Notes under the pieces: model-generated
Seen by the model: the letters and a program-made list of their open reading frames with translations, nothing else
Database searches by the model: none
Told to the model about the DNA's origin: nothing
Source of the DNA: Leptolyngbya sp. PCC 7375
Lineage (GTDB): Bacteria; Cyanobacteriota; Cyanobacteriia; Phormidesmidales; Phormidesmidaceae
NCBI RefSeq assembly: GCF_000316115.1
Contig: NZ_JH993797.1
Coordinates: forward strand, 6,483,961 to 6,547,960
Direction: 5' to 3'
Length of the DNA: 64,000 nt
Shown: piece after piece, positions 24,406 through 33,335 of the stretch
Position numbering within the stretch: the stretch's first letter is position 1
How the letters are laid out: each line of letters begins with the position of its first letter
Translations under genes and position numbers: made by a program

Positions 24406-25332
24406 ATGACAGTCAGTCCCTATCAAGAATTAACCCGCCCTACCCTAGGCGGACAGGTGCAGCACTATGACTGGACCTATCAGGGGCAAACGGTAACCCT
24501 CGCCTACGAAACGTCGGGGGCAGGGCCAACGGTGTTGCTGCTACCCGCGTTTAGTACCGTTTCAACTCGGGCAGAGCTGGCCCAAATTGCTCAGGTGCTG
24601 GCGTCTCAATTTCAGGTTATAGCCCTGGACTGGTTAGGATTTGGTGATTCTGAGCGACCTGCTTGCACCTACAAGCGATCGCTGTATCAGGCATTGCTCA
24701 AGGACTTTGTGCAAAACTGCTGTCCAGAGCCAGTGGGGATGTTGGCGGCTGGCCATGGGGCGGGGTATGCCCTCCATCTGGCTCAGAACCACCTGACCCA
24801 GAACCAGATAAGCACCCGACTACTGCTGGTTGCCCCCACTTGGAAAGGTCCCCTGCGGGCCATGGGTGCACCCGGCTGGTTAGCCAATGGTCTGCGCAGC
24901 CTGGTGGGGTTGCCGATCGTTGGTTCTGCTCTCTATGGCGCAAACACCCACCCAGCCTTTCTTAAATGGATGTATCAGCGCCATGTGTTTGTGGATCAGA
25001 CGCGGCTCACTCCCACATTTATTCAGCAGCGCCACCGCATTACCCAGCAACCGGGAGCCCGATTTGCCCCTGCCGCCTTTGTGACAGCGGCCCTAGATCC
25101 AATGAGCGATCGCACCGAATGGCTCCAGATCGCAACGGCGGTCACGGCTGACCCAAACAGTTCTGTGCGGGTGATCCTGGCGGATCAGGCACCACCCCAG
25201 TCTAAAGCTGAAATGCAGGCGCTGTCAGAACTCCCTGGCATCCAGACCGACCATCTACCCGGCTCGCTGGGGCTGTACGAAGAATATGGCGCTGAGGTGG
25301 GTGCGATCGCGCTTGCCCACTTTCAAGCCTAG
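24406..25332 (+). CDS. Alpha/beta-hydrolase-fold protein without nucleophile Ser
   Basis: The 308-residue protein has the fold signature (VLLLPAFSTVSTRAE, ALDWLGFGDSERP). The nucleophile elbow, normally G-x-S-x-G, reads G-H-G-A-G, so Ser is Gly. No clear catalytic His is visible near the C-terminus (LPGSLGLYEEYG). It is probably not a hydrolase and may bind a ligand or partner. It is the first gene after operator 2 and lies 26 bp before a canonical COG0523 GTPase, which implies a link to metal allocation. Confidence 0.8.
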   Translation: MTVSPYQELTRPTLGGQVQHYDWTYQGQTVTLAYETSGAGPTVLLLPAFSTVSTRAELAQIAQVLASQFQVIALDWLGFGDSERPACTYKRSLYQALLKDFVQNCCPEPVGMLAAGHGAGYALHLAQNHLTQNQISTRLLLVAPTWKGPLRAMGAPGWLANGLRSLVGLPIVGSALYGANTHPAFLKWMYQRHVFVDQTRLTPTFIQQRHRITQQPGARFAPAAFVTAALDPMSDRTEWLQIATAVTADPNSSVRVILADQAPPQSKAEMQALSELPGIQTDHLPGSLGLYEEYGAEVGAIALAHFQA

Positions 25333-25358
25333 ACAAACACCACTCAAGGAGACTATTT

Positions 25359-26333
25359 ATGGTAACCAACGACATTTACAACACCATACCCGTAACCGTT
25401 TTAACCGGCTATTTAGGCGCGGGCAAAACCACTCTGCTAAATCGCATTCTCACCCATGAGCATGGCAAAAAGGTTGCCGTAATCGTCAACGAATTTGGTG
25501 AAGTGGGCATCGACAATCAATTAGTTGTCGATGCCGATGAAGAAGTGTTTGAAATGAACAACGGCTGCATCTGTTGCACCGTGCGGGGTGACCTGATTCG
25601 CATCATTGGCAACCTGATGAAGCGTCGCGACAAATTTGATCATCTAGTCATTGAAACCACAGGGCTGGCAGACCCGGCCCCGGTGATCCAAACCTTCTTT
25701 GTCGATGACGAAGTGCAGCTGCAAACCCGTCTGGATGCGGTGGTGACAGTGGTGGATGCCCGCCACATCTGGCAACATTGGGAAGCGGAGGAAGCCGTAG
25801 AGCAAATTGCCTTTGCCGATGTCATTTTGCTCAATAAGATTGACCTGGTTACAGAAGACCAATTAGCAGAACTAGAACAGCGGATTCGAGGGATGAATGC
25901 CCTGGCCAAAATCCATCGCACCCGTGATGCCCAAATAGAAATGGATTCCCTCCTCGGCGTCAGCGCCTTTGACCTCAACAATGCCCTGCAAATCGACCCA
26001 GATTTTCTCGACGAAACCGCCCATGAGCACGATGAAACTGTAGGTTCCATTGCCCTGGTGGAGTCAGGAGAACTCGATGGCGAAAAACTTAATGCCTGGA
26101 TAGGAGAACTATTGCGCGACCACGGACCCAATATTTTTCGCATGAAGGGCATTCTCAACATGGCCGGGGAAGACAATCGATTTGTTTTTCAGGGGGTGCA
26201 CATGTTGTTTGACGGTCGCCAGGACCGCCCCTGGAAACCCGATGAGTCTCGTAAAAACGAACTGGTGTTTATCGGTCGTAACCTAGAGCAGCTAAATCTA
26301 AGCGAGCGCTTTCGCGATTGTTTGGTGAGCTAG
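25359..26333 (+). CDS. COG0523 (G3E) GTPase, putative zinc metallochaperone
   Basis: The 324-residue protein is canonical: Walker A GYLGAGKTT, the metal motif NNGCICCTVRGDL (CxCC), ETTGLADP, the guanine-specificity motif NKID, and a CobW_C domain near the end. Such proteins couple GTP hydrolysis to metal transfer, and Zur-controlled members are linked to Zn shortage. The start has a good ribosome site (AAGGAG). It is second in the operon after the hydrolase-like gene. Confidence 0.93.
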   Translation: MVTNDIYNTIPVTVLTGYLGAGKTTLLNRILTHEHGKKVAVIVNEFGEVGIDNQLVVDADEEVFEMNNGCICCTVRGDLIRIIGNLMKRRDKFDHLVIETTGLADPAPVIQTFFVDDEVQLQTRLDAVVTVVDARHIWQHWEAEEAVEQIAFADVILLNKIDLVTEDQLAELEQRIRGMNALAKIHRTRDAQIEMDSLLGVSAFDLNNALQIDPDFLDETAHEHDETVGSIALVESGELDGEKLNAWIGELLRDHGPNIFRMKGILNMAGEDNRFVFQGVHMLFDGRQDRPWKPDESRKNELVFIGRNLEQLNLSERFRDCLVS

Positions 26334-26388
26334 TGATAAGTAGGTAATTACAAGTTGTTATCAGATATCGAGGCACCCTTTTTATGGC

Positions 26389-26862
26389 TACTGTGTATAC
26401 ATCTAGAAGATTATTGACATAGAGAACTATGGCAGCGATTCCCCTTAGCCAAGCTACTGTGTATACACATCTCGAAAGAGGATCAAAATTCTGCATGACC
26501 CCCCTTAATCCCCCCTTGGTAAGGGGGAGAACCGGAGTTTCCCCTTACTAAGTACGGTGTATACACATCTAAAAAATAATGTCCCAAAAGGTAGGCCTGT
26601 CCTTGAATTGGCCCACTCTGCGAGAAGCCGCTTTGGCGTCTACATCCTAAATCCTTCTCCCTGGGGGCGAAGGACTTTGAGGCTAGGCCCCCCTTCTCCC
26701 TCAGGGAGTAAGGGGTTGGGGGATGAGGGCTCGAAATCTAGAGCTAGCTCTCCGACTTATGTATACACGGTAGCCTTGCCAAAGGGAACCCTTGGTAGGC
26801 TATTTAGAAGTCTTCAATCTTAAGGGGTTTAGCCATTCTCTCTGACTTATGTATACACGGTA
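26389..26862. repeat. Five dispersed GTGTATACA palindromic elements
   Basis: Forward copies of TAC-N-GTGTATACAcATCT lie at 26389-26404 (2 bp shorter), 26455-26472 and 26553-26570. Reverse copies (ACTTATGTATACACGGTA) lie at 26755-26772 and 26845-26862. All share the palindrome TGTATACA. They fill the gap between the GTPase and WD40 genes, so they may be operators or ends of short mobile repeats. Confidence 0.8.
26651..26730. repeat. Compound CCTTCTCCC palindromic repeat
   Basis: Two hairpins of the family seen at 4993-5013 are joined: CCTTCTCCCTGGGGGCGAAGG and a second built on CTTCTCCCTCAGGGAGTAAG, followed by GGATGAGGGC. A related CCCCTTAATCCCCCC hairpin lies at about 26498-26528. Confidence 0.7.
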
Positions 26863-26883
26863 ATCTTTAATGTATTCAGAACT

Positions 26884-27957
26884 ATGCTGAGAACAAAAAA
26901 GCATAAACAAACTGTGCTCCAACGGCTGTGGAACACCCAACTCTCCGACTATGTAACAGCCCTTGCCTGGTCCCCCAATGGCACTCAACTCGCCGCCAGT
27001 TCTGGTGCAGGAGAGGTGCTACTCTACACACCTGAAACAGGTAAATCCACCTGCTTACAAAGCTCCCAGGGCGAATCTGTGGATGCCCTAGCTATCTCCG
27101 CCGATGGCAAATTTCTAGCGGCGGGCGGACAGGCAGGCACAGTCTGGATCTGGCAGATTGACGGTGATTCGCCCACACTGCTAACAACGTTAGAGCATGC
27201 CCGTACCTGGATTGATCGGCTGCAATGGCACCCCACTTCTCCAGAACTGGCCTTTAGTTTTGGCCGCTATGTTCAGGTGTGGCATGCGGTTGATCAAACC
27301 GTTGTCACCACCTTAAATTTTGAAGACTCTTCTGTGTTAGATCTAGTCTGGCATCCTCAAGGGAAAGAGCTATCGCTGGGTGGGAACCAGAGTATTAAAA
27401 CCTGGCAGCGTCACGACTGGGATGAGGACCCAGAGGTGAGAGAAGTGGGTGGGGCTAGCGTGGCGGTTGCCTGGTCACCGGATGGTACTTACCTGGCTTC
27501 GGGCAACAATGATCGGTCGGTTTTGGTGTGGGAGAAAGATTCTCCCACTCCCTGGCGGATGCAGGGGTTTCCTGGCAAAGTGCGACAGCTGGCCTGGTCG
27601 AAACCTACGGTACGGGATGCGCCGTTGCTGGCGTCGGTCAGTGTTGAAGGAATCGTTGTGTGGACAAAGGCGGCTGATCCATCAGAAGGCTGGACTCCTC
27701 AGGTATTGGATGCCCATGCGGGGATGGTGCAGGCAATTTCGTTTCGGCCCGATACTCTATTATTGGCCTCTGCCGCTGAGGATGGTTGTCTTTATTTATG
27801 GCAAAAGGCCCGTCGGATTGCGCAAATGCTGGAGGGTGCCTCCAGCGGATTTTCGTGTCTGGCCTGGTCTGGGCAGGGCACTATGCTAGCTGCTGGCGGT
27901 AGTGGAGGAGAACTGTTTGTATGGACCGAAACAACCAAAGGAAGAGGATTTAAGTAG
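26884..27957 (+). CDS. WD40-repeat protein
   Basis: The 357-residue product is made of about seven WD40 repeats with typical blade ends (VWIWQID, VQVWHA, VLVWEK, LYLWQK, LFVWTE). Blade starts such as ALAWSPNGTQLAA and VAWSPDGTYLAS recur. There is no signal peptide or enzymatic domain, so it is likely a protein-interaction scaffold. It lies within the metal island after the GTPase gene but is separated from it by 550 bp of repeats. A copy of its last about 90 bp is found at 63180-63275. Confidence 0.88.
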   Translation: MLRTKKHKQTVLQRLWNTQLSDYVTALAWSPNGTQLAASSGAGEVLLYTPETGKSTCLQSSQGESVDALAISADGKFLAAGGQAGTVWIWQIDGDSPTLLTTLEHARTWIDRLQWHPTSPELAFSFGRYVQVWHAVDQTVVTTLNFEDSSVLDLVWHPQGKELSLGGNQSIKTWQRHDWDEDPEVREVGGASVAVAWSPDGTYLASGNNDRSVLVWEKDSPTPWRMQGFPGKVRQLAWSKPTVRDAPLLASVSVEGIVVWTKAADPSEGWTPQVLDAHAGMVQAISFRPDTLLLASAAEDGCLYLWQKARRIAQMLEGASSGFSCLAWSGQGTMLAAGGSGGELFVWTETTKGRGFK

Positions 27958-27990
27958 GTCAGTTTAATTCTTTTTAAAGCTAGAGAATTT

Positions 27991-28698
27991 ATGCAGAGAG
28001 AGAACGTTAAAGCCACCTTTAATAACATGGCCGAATCCTATGATGCTCAATGGGCAAACTTGGGTGCCATAAACGATTCACTGCACTTACTCATGGGCGG
28101 TGTGCTTTCTAGCTTACAAGCTGACGCCAATATTCTTTGTGTTGGAGCGGGTACTGGGGCAGAAATAATCTACTTAGCACAAAGGTTCCCAACGTGGCAC
28201 TTTACAGCGGTCGAACCCTCCACTAGCATGCTGGACGTGTGTCGCAAACGATTAAGATCGCTCGACTTAGACAAGCGCTGCAGCTTTCATTCCGGCTACC
28301 TTGCAACACTTCCCTCATCTAATCTATTTGATGCAGCAACCTCCCTCTTGGTTTCTCAGTTCATTTTGGAAGAAGAGTCGAGATTGAACTTTTTTAAGTC
28401 TATTGCCAATTACTTAAAACCCGGAGGGATTCTGGTTAGTTCTGATCTTTCCGCAGATTTAAATTCTTCTAGCTATCAAAGCTTACTTCAAACTTGGCTA
28501 GAGATGATGAAAGCAGGTGGCATTTCTCCTGAAAGTCTAGATGGCATGAGAAATGCCTATGGTAAGAGTGTTGCCGTTATCCCTGAACATGATGTTGCTA
28601 GGCTTATCCAAAGTGCTGGATTCGAAGAGCCTAATCATTTTTATCAAGTTGGATTAATTCACGCATGGTATTGCTGTAAGAGTTCTTGCCATGGCTAA
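27991..28698 (+). CDS. Class I SAM-dependent methyltransferase
   Basis: The 235-residue protein shows motif I ILCVGAGTGAEIIYLA, the acidic residue of motif II in FTAVEPSTSML, and motif III in YLKPGGILVSSDL. It begins with VKATFNNMAESYDAQW, usual in small-molecule methyltransferases. The substrate is unknown. It lies between the WD40 gene and a COG0523 gene on the same strand. Confidence 0.87.
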   Translation: MQRENVKATFNNMAESYDAQWANLGAINDSLHLLMGGVLSSLQADANILCVGAGTGAEIIYLAQRFPTWHFTAVEPSTSMLDVCRKRLRSLDLDKRCSFHSGYLATLPSSNLFDAATSLLVSQFILEEESRLNFFKSIANYLKPGGILVSSDLSADLNSSSYQSLLQTWLEMMKAGGISPESLDGMRNAYGKSVAVIPEHDVARLIQSAGFEEPNHFYQVGLIHAWYCCKSSCHG

Positions 28699-28770
28699 CG
28701 TATGCATGGAGAATCATAGTTGCCATCGGTTGGTAAAGGCTCATTTCCTCTCCTTCATACACACTTATTT

Positions 28771-29739
28771 ATGAGCGTTATGGCTCCCATTCTTGATTTT
28801 CAGAAGCTTCCCGTGACGGTCATCACTGGCTTTTTAGGCAGTGGGAAAACAACACTACTGAATCATATTCTCCAAAACTTTGAGGATTTTAAGGTAGCAG
28901 TTCTCGTGAATGAGTTTGGGGCCATTAACATCGACAGCCAGTTCTTGATTGCGGTGGAAGAGGACATGATAGAACTCACCAATGGCTGCATTTGTTGCAC
29001 TATCAACAATAATCTAACGGATGCGGTCTATCGTGTATTAGAACGGAGAGATCGCATTGATTACCTGGTGCTAGAAACCACGGGTGTGGCCGATCCGTTA
29101 CCCATCATGCTCACGTTTCTTGGCACAGAACTAAGAGACTTGACCCAGTTGGATGCCGTGATTACCTTAATCGATGCGGAAACCTTTGACCCCGACTTTC
29201 ACTATGGAAGCAGTGCGGTGATGAGTCAAATTCTCTATGGCGATATTATTCTTCTGAACAAAATTGATCGAGTGCCTGAACCTCAAGTTCAGAAACTGAA
29301 ACAGCACATTCTTTCTATTAAGGATAGAGCCAGGGTATTAGAAGCAACCCATGGTCAGGTTCCACTATCGTTGATTCTAAATGTTCAACTAACAGATGCT
29401 GCTGTGGTCCAAGAGAATGCGCTGGCTGCCGATTCTTCTACCAAGCATCTTCAAAATGATGGGTTTATGTCTGTTTCATTTAAAGGCGATCGCCCCTTTG
29501 CCCTCAAAAAGTTTCAGCAATTTCTCGACTATCAGCTTCCCAACAACGTGTTCCGGGCCAAAGGAGTTATTTGGTTTGCAGAGAGTGAAAAGCGCCATCT
29601 ATTTCAACTCAGTGGGAGCCGATTCGCAATAGATGATAGTGAGTGGAAAACACCACCGAAAACGGAAATGGTGTGGATTGGCCGTCAGTTAGATGTACTC
29701 TCGTTGATGCAAAAGTTGAATAACTGTATGACTCGATAA
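28771..29739 (+). CDS. COG0523 (G3E) GTPase, third paralogue
   Basis: Canonical motifs are Walker A GFLGSGKTT, NGCICCTIN (CxCC), ETTGVADP, NKID, and a C-terminal CobW_C-like domain ending VWIGRQLDVLSLMQKLNNC. The frame opens at TTG 28720, but ATG 28771 or 28780 gives the normal start. It is close to the methyltransferase gene and lies just before operator 3 and cysS. Three COG0523-type proteins in one island point to several client enzymes. Confidence 0.92.
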   Translation: MSVMAPILDFQKLPVTVITGFLGSGKTTLLNHILQNFEDFKVAVLVNEFGAINIDSQFLIAVEEDMIELTNGCICCTINNNLTDAVYRVLERRDRIDYLVLETTGVADPLPIMLTFLGTELRDLTQLDAVITLIDAETFDPDFHYGSSAVMSQILYGDIILLNKIDRVPEPQVQKLKQHILSIKDRARVLEATHGQVPLSLILNVQLTDAAVVQENALAADSSTKHLQNDGFMSVSFKGDRPFALKKFQQFLDYQLPNNVFRAKGVIWFAESEKRHLFQLSGSRFAIDDSEWKTPPKTEMVWIGRQLDVLSLMQKLNNCMTR

Positions 29740-29824
29740 CTGTCATCAGGGTCAATGTCGGGTTCGATAAGCTTCCGCACCCAGAGAGTAAGGGGTGGGA
29801 ATGTTTTGAACGTTCATGATAAAC

Positions 29825-29845
29825 TGAGAATGATTATCGTTCTCA
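29825..29845 (+). promoter_or_regulatory. Zur/Fur-type operator 3
   Basis: A 21-bp palindrome with one mismatch (outer arms TGAGAA and TTCTCA, core TGATTATCG) lies 63 bp upstream of cysS. Confidence 0.85.
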
Positions 29846-29908
29846 TAAATGAATCTATCCTGATTCACCCTAGCGACCCTATTGCTGCTTTAGTTAACAA
29901 CATTCTCT

Positions 29909-31399
29909 ATGAACCTCACCCTTCATAACACCCTGACAGATCGAAAAGAGCCATTTATCTCTATTCATCCGGGACGAGTGGTGATGTATTGCTGTGGTGT
30001 GACGGTATATGACCATTGCCACCTAGGGCATGCTCGTTCGTACATGGTTTGGGATGTGCTGCGACGCTATTTGCAGTGGTGTGGATACACCGTGCGCTAT
30101 GTGCAGAACTTTACAGATATTGACGACAAGATTCTCCATCGTGCCAGGGTGGAAGGGGTAACGATGCAGGCGGTGAGCGATCGCTACATTGCTGCCTATT
30201 TTCGAGATATTCGCCGACTCAACATTCTCGATGCCGATGACTATCCCCGTGTGACAGAGCACATCCCTACCATTCATCAATTGATCCAGGCGCTAGAACA
30301 GCAAGGGTACGCCTATGCGATCGATGGCGATGTGTACTACAACGTGCGGCAGTTCGCGGAGTATGGCAAGCTCTCTGGACGGAATCTGGATCAACTGCAG
30401 GCGGGTGCAGGGGGACGCGTTGGCCCGGATGCTCCGGGCCAGAAGAAGCGCGATCCGTTCGATTTTGCCCTATGGAAATCGGCAAAACCGGGTGAACCTG
30501 CCTGGGAGTCGCCCTGGGGAATGGGACGACCAGGGTGGCACATCGAATGCTCGGCCATGATCCGGGCGCGATTGGGCGAAACCATTGACATTCATGGTGG
30601 GGGAGGCGATCTGGTATTTCCTCACCATGAAAACGAGATTGCTCAATCAGAAGCGCTGACGGGACAACCGCTCGCTCGCTACTGGCTGCACAATGGGATG
30701 GTGACGGTGAATGGCGAGAAAATGTCGAAATCCTTGGGCAATTTCACTACGATCCGTGACCTGCTGGATGGGGTGTGGGCAGAATATCCACAACCAGTAG
30801 ACCCGATGGCGGTGCGGCTGTTTGTGCTGCAGGGGCATTATCGGAAACCGCTGGATTTTACGAAAGATGCGATCGCAGCCTCGATCAACAGTTGGCAGAC
30901 GCTGAAAGTCGGACTTCTCTTTGGCCACCATCATCGAGCAGCGTTGTCATGGCCAGCCGCCAACATCCAGTCTTGTCCTCAAGAACCCAGTTCAGAAGAC
31001 CCGTGGGTCGAACGGTTTCGAACTGCCATGGACGACGATCTAAATACATCGGGTGCTCTGGCCGTGTTGTTTGACCTGGCCAAAGGGCTACAGCGGGAGG
31101 GGAACCGTCTGGTACACGAAGGGCAGACCCAATCCAGTCCAGAGCGGCTCTGGCAGCAGTGGCAAACGTTGTTGCATCTGGCCCAGGTATTGGGGTTAGA
31201 GGTCAAGGCAGACAGTGATACTCATGTAGTGGCGGGTGAATTGGATGAGGGTGCGATCGCCGATCTGATTCAGCAACGCCAAACGGCCCGACAACAGCGA
31301 GACTTTATAACAGCAGATGATATTCGCGATCAGCTAGCGGCAGTGGGAGTTACGGTGGTTGACCAACCAGATGGAGCCGTCCGCTGGCATCAGCAGTAA
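29909..31399 (+). CDS. cysS: Cysteinyl-tRNA synthetase, probably Zur-controlled copy
   Basis: The 496-residue class I synthetase shows YCCGVTVYDHCHLGHAR (HIGH motif HLGH) and GEKMSKSLGNF (KMSKS). The four Zn ligands expected from E. coli CysRS are present: Cys in CCGVTVYD, Cys in GWHIECSAM, His in IHGGGGDLVFPHH and Glu in HHENE. The enzyme charges tRNA-Cys. Its position behind a Zur-type box among Zn genes suggests a zinc-starvation paralogue, as described for COG0523-linked regulons; whether a second cysS exists cannot be seen. Two extra copies of its 3' end lie downstream. Confidence 0.95.
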   Translation: MNLTLHNTLTDRKEPFISIHPGRVVMYCCGVTVYDHCHLGHARSYMVWDVLRRYLQWCGYTVRYVQNFTDIDDKILHRARVEGVTMQAVSDRYIAAYFRDIRRLNILDADDYPRVTEHIPTIHQLIQALEQQGYAYAIDGDVYYNVRQFAEYGKLSGRNLDQLQAGAGGRVGPDAPGQKKRDPFDFALWKSAKPGEPAWESPWGMGRPGWHIECSAMIRARLGETIDIHGGGGDLVFPHHENEIAQSEALTGQPLARYWLHNGMVTVNGEKMSKSLGNFTTIRDLLDGVWAEYPQPVDPMAVRLFVLQGHYRKPLDFTKDAIAASINSWQTLKVGLLFGHHHRAALSWPAANIQSCPQEPSSEDPWVERFRTAMDDDLNTSGALAVLFDLAKGLQREGNRLVHEGQTQSSPERLWQQWQTLLHLAQVLGLEVKADSDTHVVAGELDEGAIADLIQQRQTARQQRDFITADDIRDQLAAVGVTVVDQPDGAVRWHQQ

Positions 31400-31488
31400 A
31401 TCAACGATAGCGCCAACAGCCTCACTATCCAGAGGACTCCGAACTCCTTAGGTTTCACGTTTAGGATTTCCATAATTTTGACTTATTT

Positions 31489-31509
31489 TGAAAATGATTA
31501 TCATTCTCG
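31489..31509 (+). promoter_or_regulatory. Zur/Fur-type operator 4
   Basis: TGAAAATGATTATCATTCTC lies 57 bp before znuA; a second AATTATCATCATTA stretch follows at about 31514-31527. Confidence 0.88.
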
Positions 31510-31565
31510 GATGAATTATCATCATTACCTGTATCGCGTCAAGTTGTTTTTGGGGGGTAGAACGA

Positions 31566-32573
31566 ATGAGTTATCCGAAGTCGAGTGTGTTATCCCTGCT
31601 GGTGGGGGTGATTGTGCTGACGGGTTGCAACTCCCCGTCAACGGATTCTGTCAGTGAAGGGAATGAAGCTCAGACTGCAACGACTCCAGTCAGCAGTGAA
31701 CCTCTGGAACTGTTGGACATAACGGTTAGTATTTTGCCCCAGGAGTACTTTGTTGAAAAAATTGGAGGCGATCGGGTTGAGGTGAACGTAATGGTGCAAC
31801 CGGGGGAATCACCGGCAACCTACGAACCCAAGCCCCAACAGTTGAAGGACTTGAGTGAGGCGGAAGCTTACGTCAGTATTGGCGTTCCTTTTGAAAACGC
31901 CTGGATGGCCAAGATTCAGTCTGCTAATGCCCAGATGCTGATGATTGATTCTGCCCAGGGAATTGAACGATTGGAAATGGCTGCCCATCACCATCACGAC
32001 GAGGATCACACCGAGGAAGCGGAACCTGACCACGAAGAAGAACACAAAGAGCATGATCACGCCGAAGGAACTCTGGATCCTCATATCTGGTTGTCACCGC
32101 AACGGGTCAAGATTCAAGCCCAAAATATCTATCAGGGATTAGTAACGATCGATCCCGACAATGAGGCAACCTATCAAGCCAACCTGACCCAGTTTTTAGG
32201 CGAAATCGATCAATTAGATCAACAAATTAAGCAAAATTTAGTCGGTATTGAGAATCGTGAGTTTATCGTTTTTCATCCGGCCTGGGGATACTTTGCCCAG
32301 GATTATGACCTGGAGCAGGTGCCTATTGAAATAGGTGGTCAGGAACCCAGTGCAGCGGAACTGGGGGAACTTATTCAGCAAGCAAACGCAGAAAACATTA
32401 AAGTGATTTTTGCCCAGCCAGAATTCAGTACCAAAAGTGCAGAAACGATCGCTACCGAAATTGCTGGAGAAGTCCTGTTCATTACTCCCTTGGCCCCCAA
32501 CTGGTCAGATAACCTATTGCAAGTTTCCCAAACCTTTGCCGACGTGCTGAGCCAGAACAGGGGCGAAAATTAA
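31566..32573 (+). CDS. znuA: ZnuA zinc-binding lipoprotein
   Basis: The 335-residue cluster A-I binding protein begins with a lipoprotein signal (LTGC, Cys21). It has the ITVSILPQEYFVEKIGGD start of the family. A His/Asp/Glu-rich loop (about 138-168, AAHHHHDEDHTEE and HDHAEG) follows, then DPHIWLSP, FHPAWGYFAQ and FAQPEFSTKSAE. It captures Zn(II) in the periplasm for ZnuBC. The loop is typical of Zn instead of Mn members. It starts the znuACB operon behind operator 4. Confidence 0.95.
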   Translation: MSYPKSSVLSLLVGVIVLTGCNSPSTDSVSEGNEAQTATTPVSSEPLELLDITVSILPQEYFVEKIGGDRVEVNVMVQPGESPATYEPKPQQLKDLSEAEAYVSIGVPFENAWMAKIQSANAQMLMIDSAQGIERLEMAAHHHHDEDHTEEAEPDHEEEHKEHDHAEGTLDPHIWLSPQRVKIQAQNIYQGLVTIDPDNEATYQANLTQFLGEIDQLDQQIKQNLVGIENREFIVFHPAWGYFAQDYDLEQVPIEIGGQEPSAAELGELIQQANAENIKVIFAQPEFSTKSAETIATEIAGEVLFITPLAPNWSDNLLQVSQTFADVLSQNRGEN

Positions 32574-33335
32574 ATGACTGAAGTCATTACCCTGCATCAG
32601 GTCTGGGCGGGTTATGGGACAACACCTGTGTTAGAAGACATTAATCTGGTGGTGAAGGAACGAGATTTTATCGGTTTAATTGGCCCCAATGGTGGGGGAA
32701 AAACAACGTTGTTGAAGGTTTTGTTAGGACTGATTTCACCAAATAGCGGAGACGTCAAAATCATGGGTCGCCCGGTGCCCCAGGGGCGAAAATACCTGGG
32801 CTATGTGCCCCAACTCCTGGAATTTGATCGGGAGTTTCCCATTCGGGTGAAGGATGTAGTTCGCATGGGACGCTCAGGTAAACGCCCTTTGCTGAGACGA
32901 TATAACCGCAAGGATGAGAGTATTGTCACTCGCAGCCTGGAGCAGGTGGGAATGCTGGCATTACGAGATCGTCCCATCGGTCAGCTATCCGGTGGAGAGC
33001 GGCAGCGGGTTTACATTGCGCGGGCTCTGGCTTCTGAACCCCATATTTTACTTCTGGATGAACCCACTGCTAACGTGGATAGTAAAATCCAGAAAAGTAT
33101 TTATGACTTACTGGCGGATCTCAATCAATTTCTAACCATTTTGATGATTTCCCATAACTTAAGTGCTGTTTCCACCTACGTTAAGACGGTGGGGTGCCTC
33201 AATCATCGCCTTTTTTACCACAATGACAAGTTAATTACGTCGGAAATGATTGAGCAAGCCTATCAATGTCCCGTGGATCTGATTGCCCACGGCGTTCCTC
33301 ACCGCGTCTTTTCTCACCACTGCCATCATGATTGA
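32574..33335 (+). CDS. znuC: ZnuC zinc ABC transporter ATPase
   Basis: The 253-residue ATPase has Walker A GPNGGGKTT, Q-loop YVPQ, signature LSGGERQRV, Walker B ILLLDEPTANVD and switch His in ISHN. Its ATG directly abuts the znuA stop. The C-terminus is His-rich (HGVPHRVFSHHCHHD), which is common in zinc transporters of this family. Confidence 0.95.
   Translation: MTEVITLHQVWAGYGTTPVLEDINLVVKERDFIGLIGPNGGGKTTLLKVLLGLISPNSGDVKIMGRPVPQGRKYLGYVPQLLEFDREFPIRVKDVVRMGRSGKRPLLRRYNRKDESIVTRSLEQVGMLALRDRPIGQLSGGERQRVYIARALASEPHILLLDEPTANVDSKIQKSIYDLLADLNQFLTILMISHNLSAVSTYVKTVGCLNHRLFYHNDKLITSEMIEQAYQCPVDLIAHGVPHRVFSHHCHHD

Noticed and set aside
26389..26862. Repeated palindromes resembling a CRISPR array
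   Set aside because: Copies differ in orientation and spacing (66 to 185 bp), and the intervals contain other repeats.
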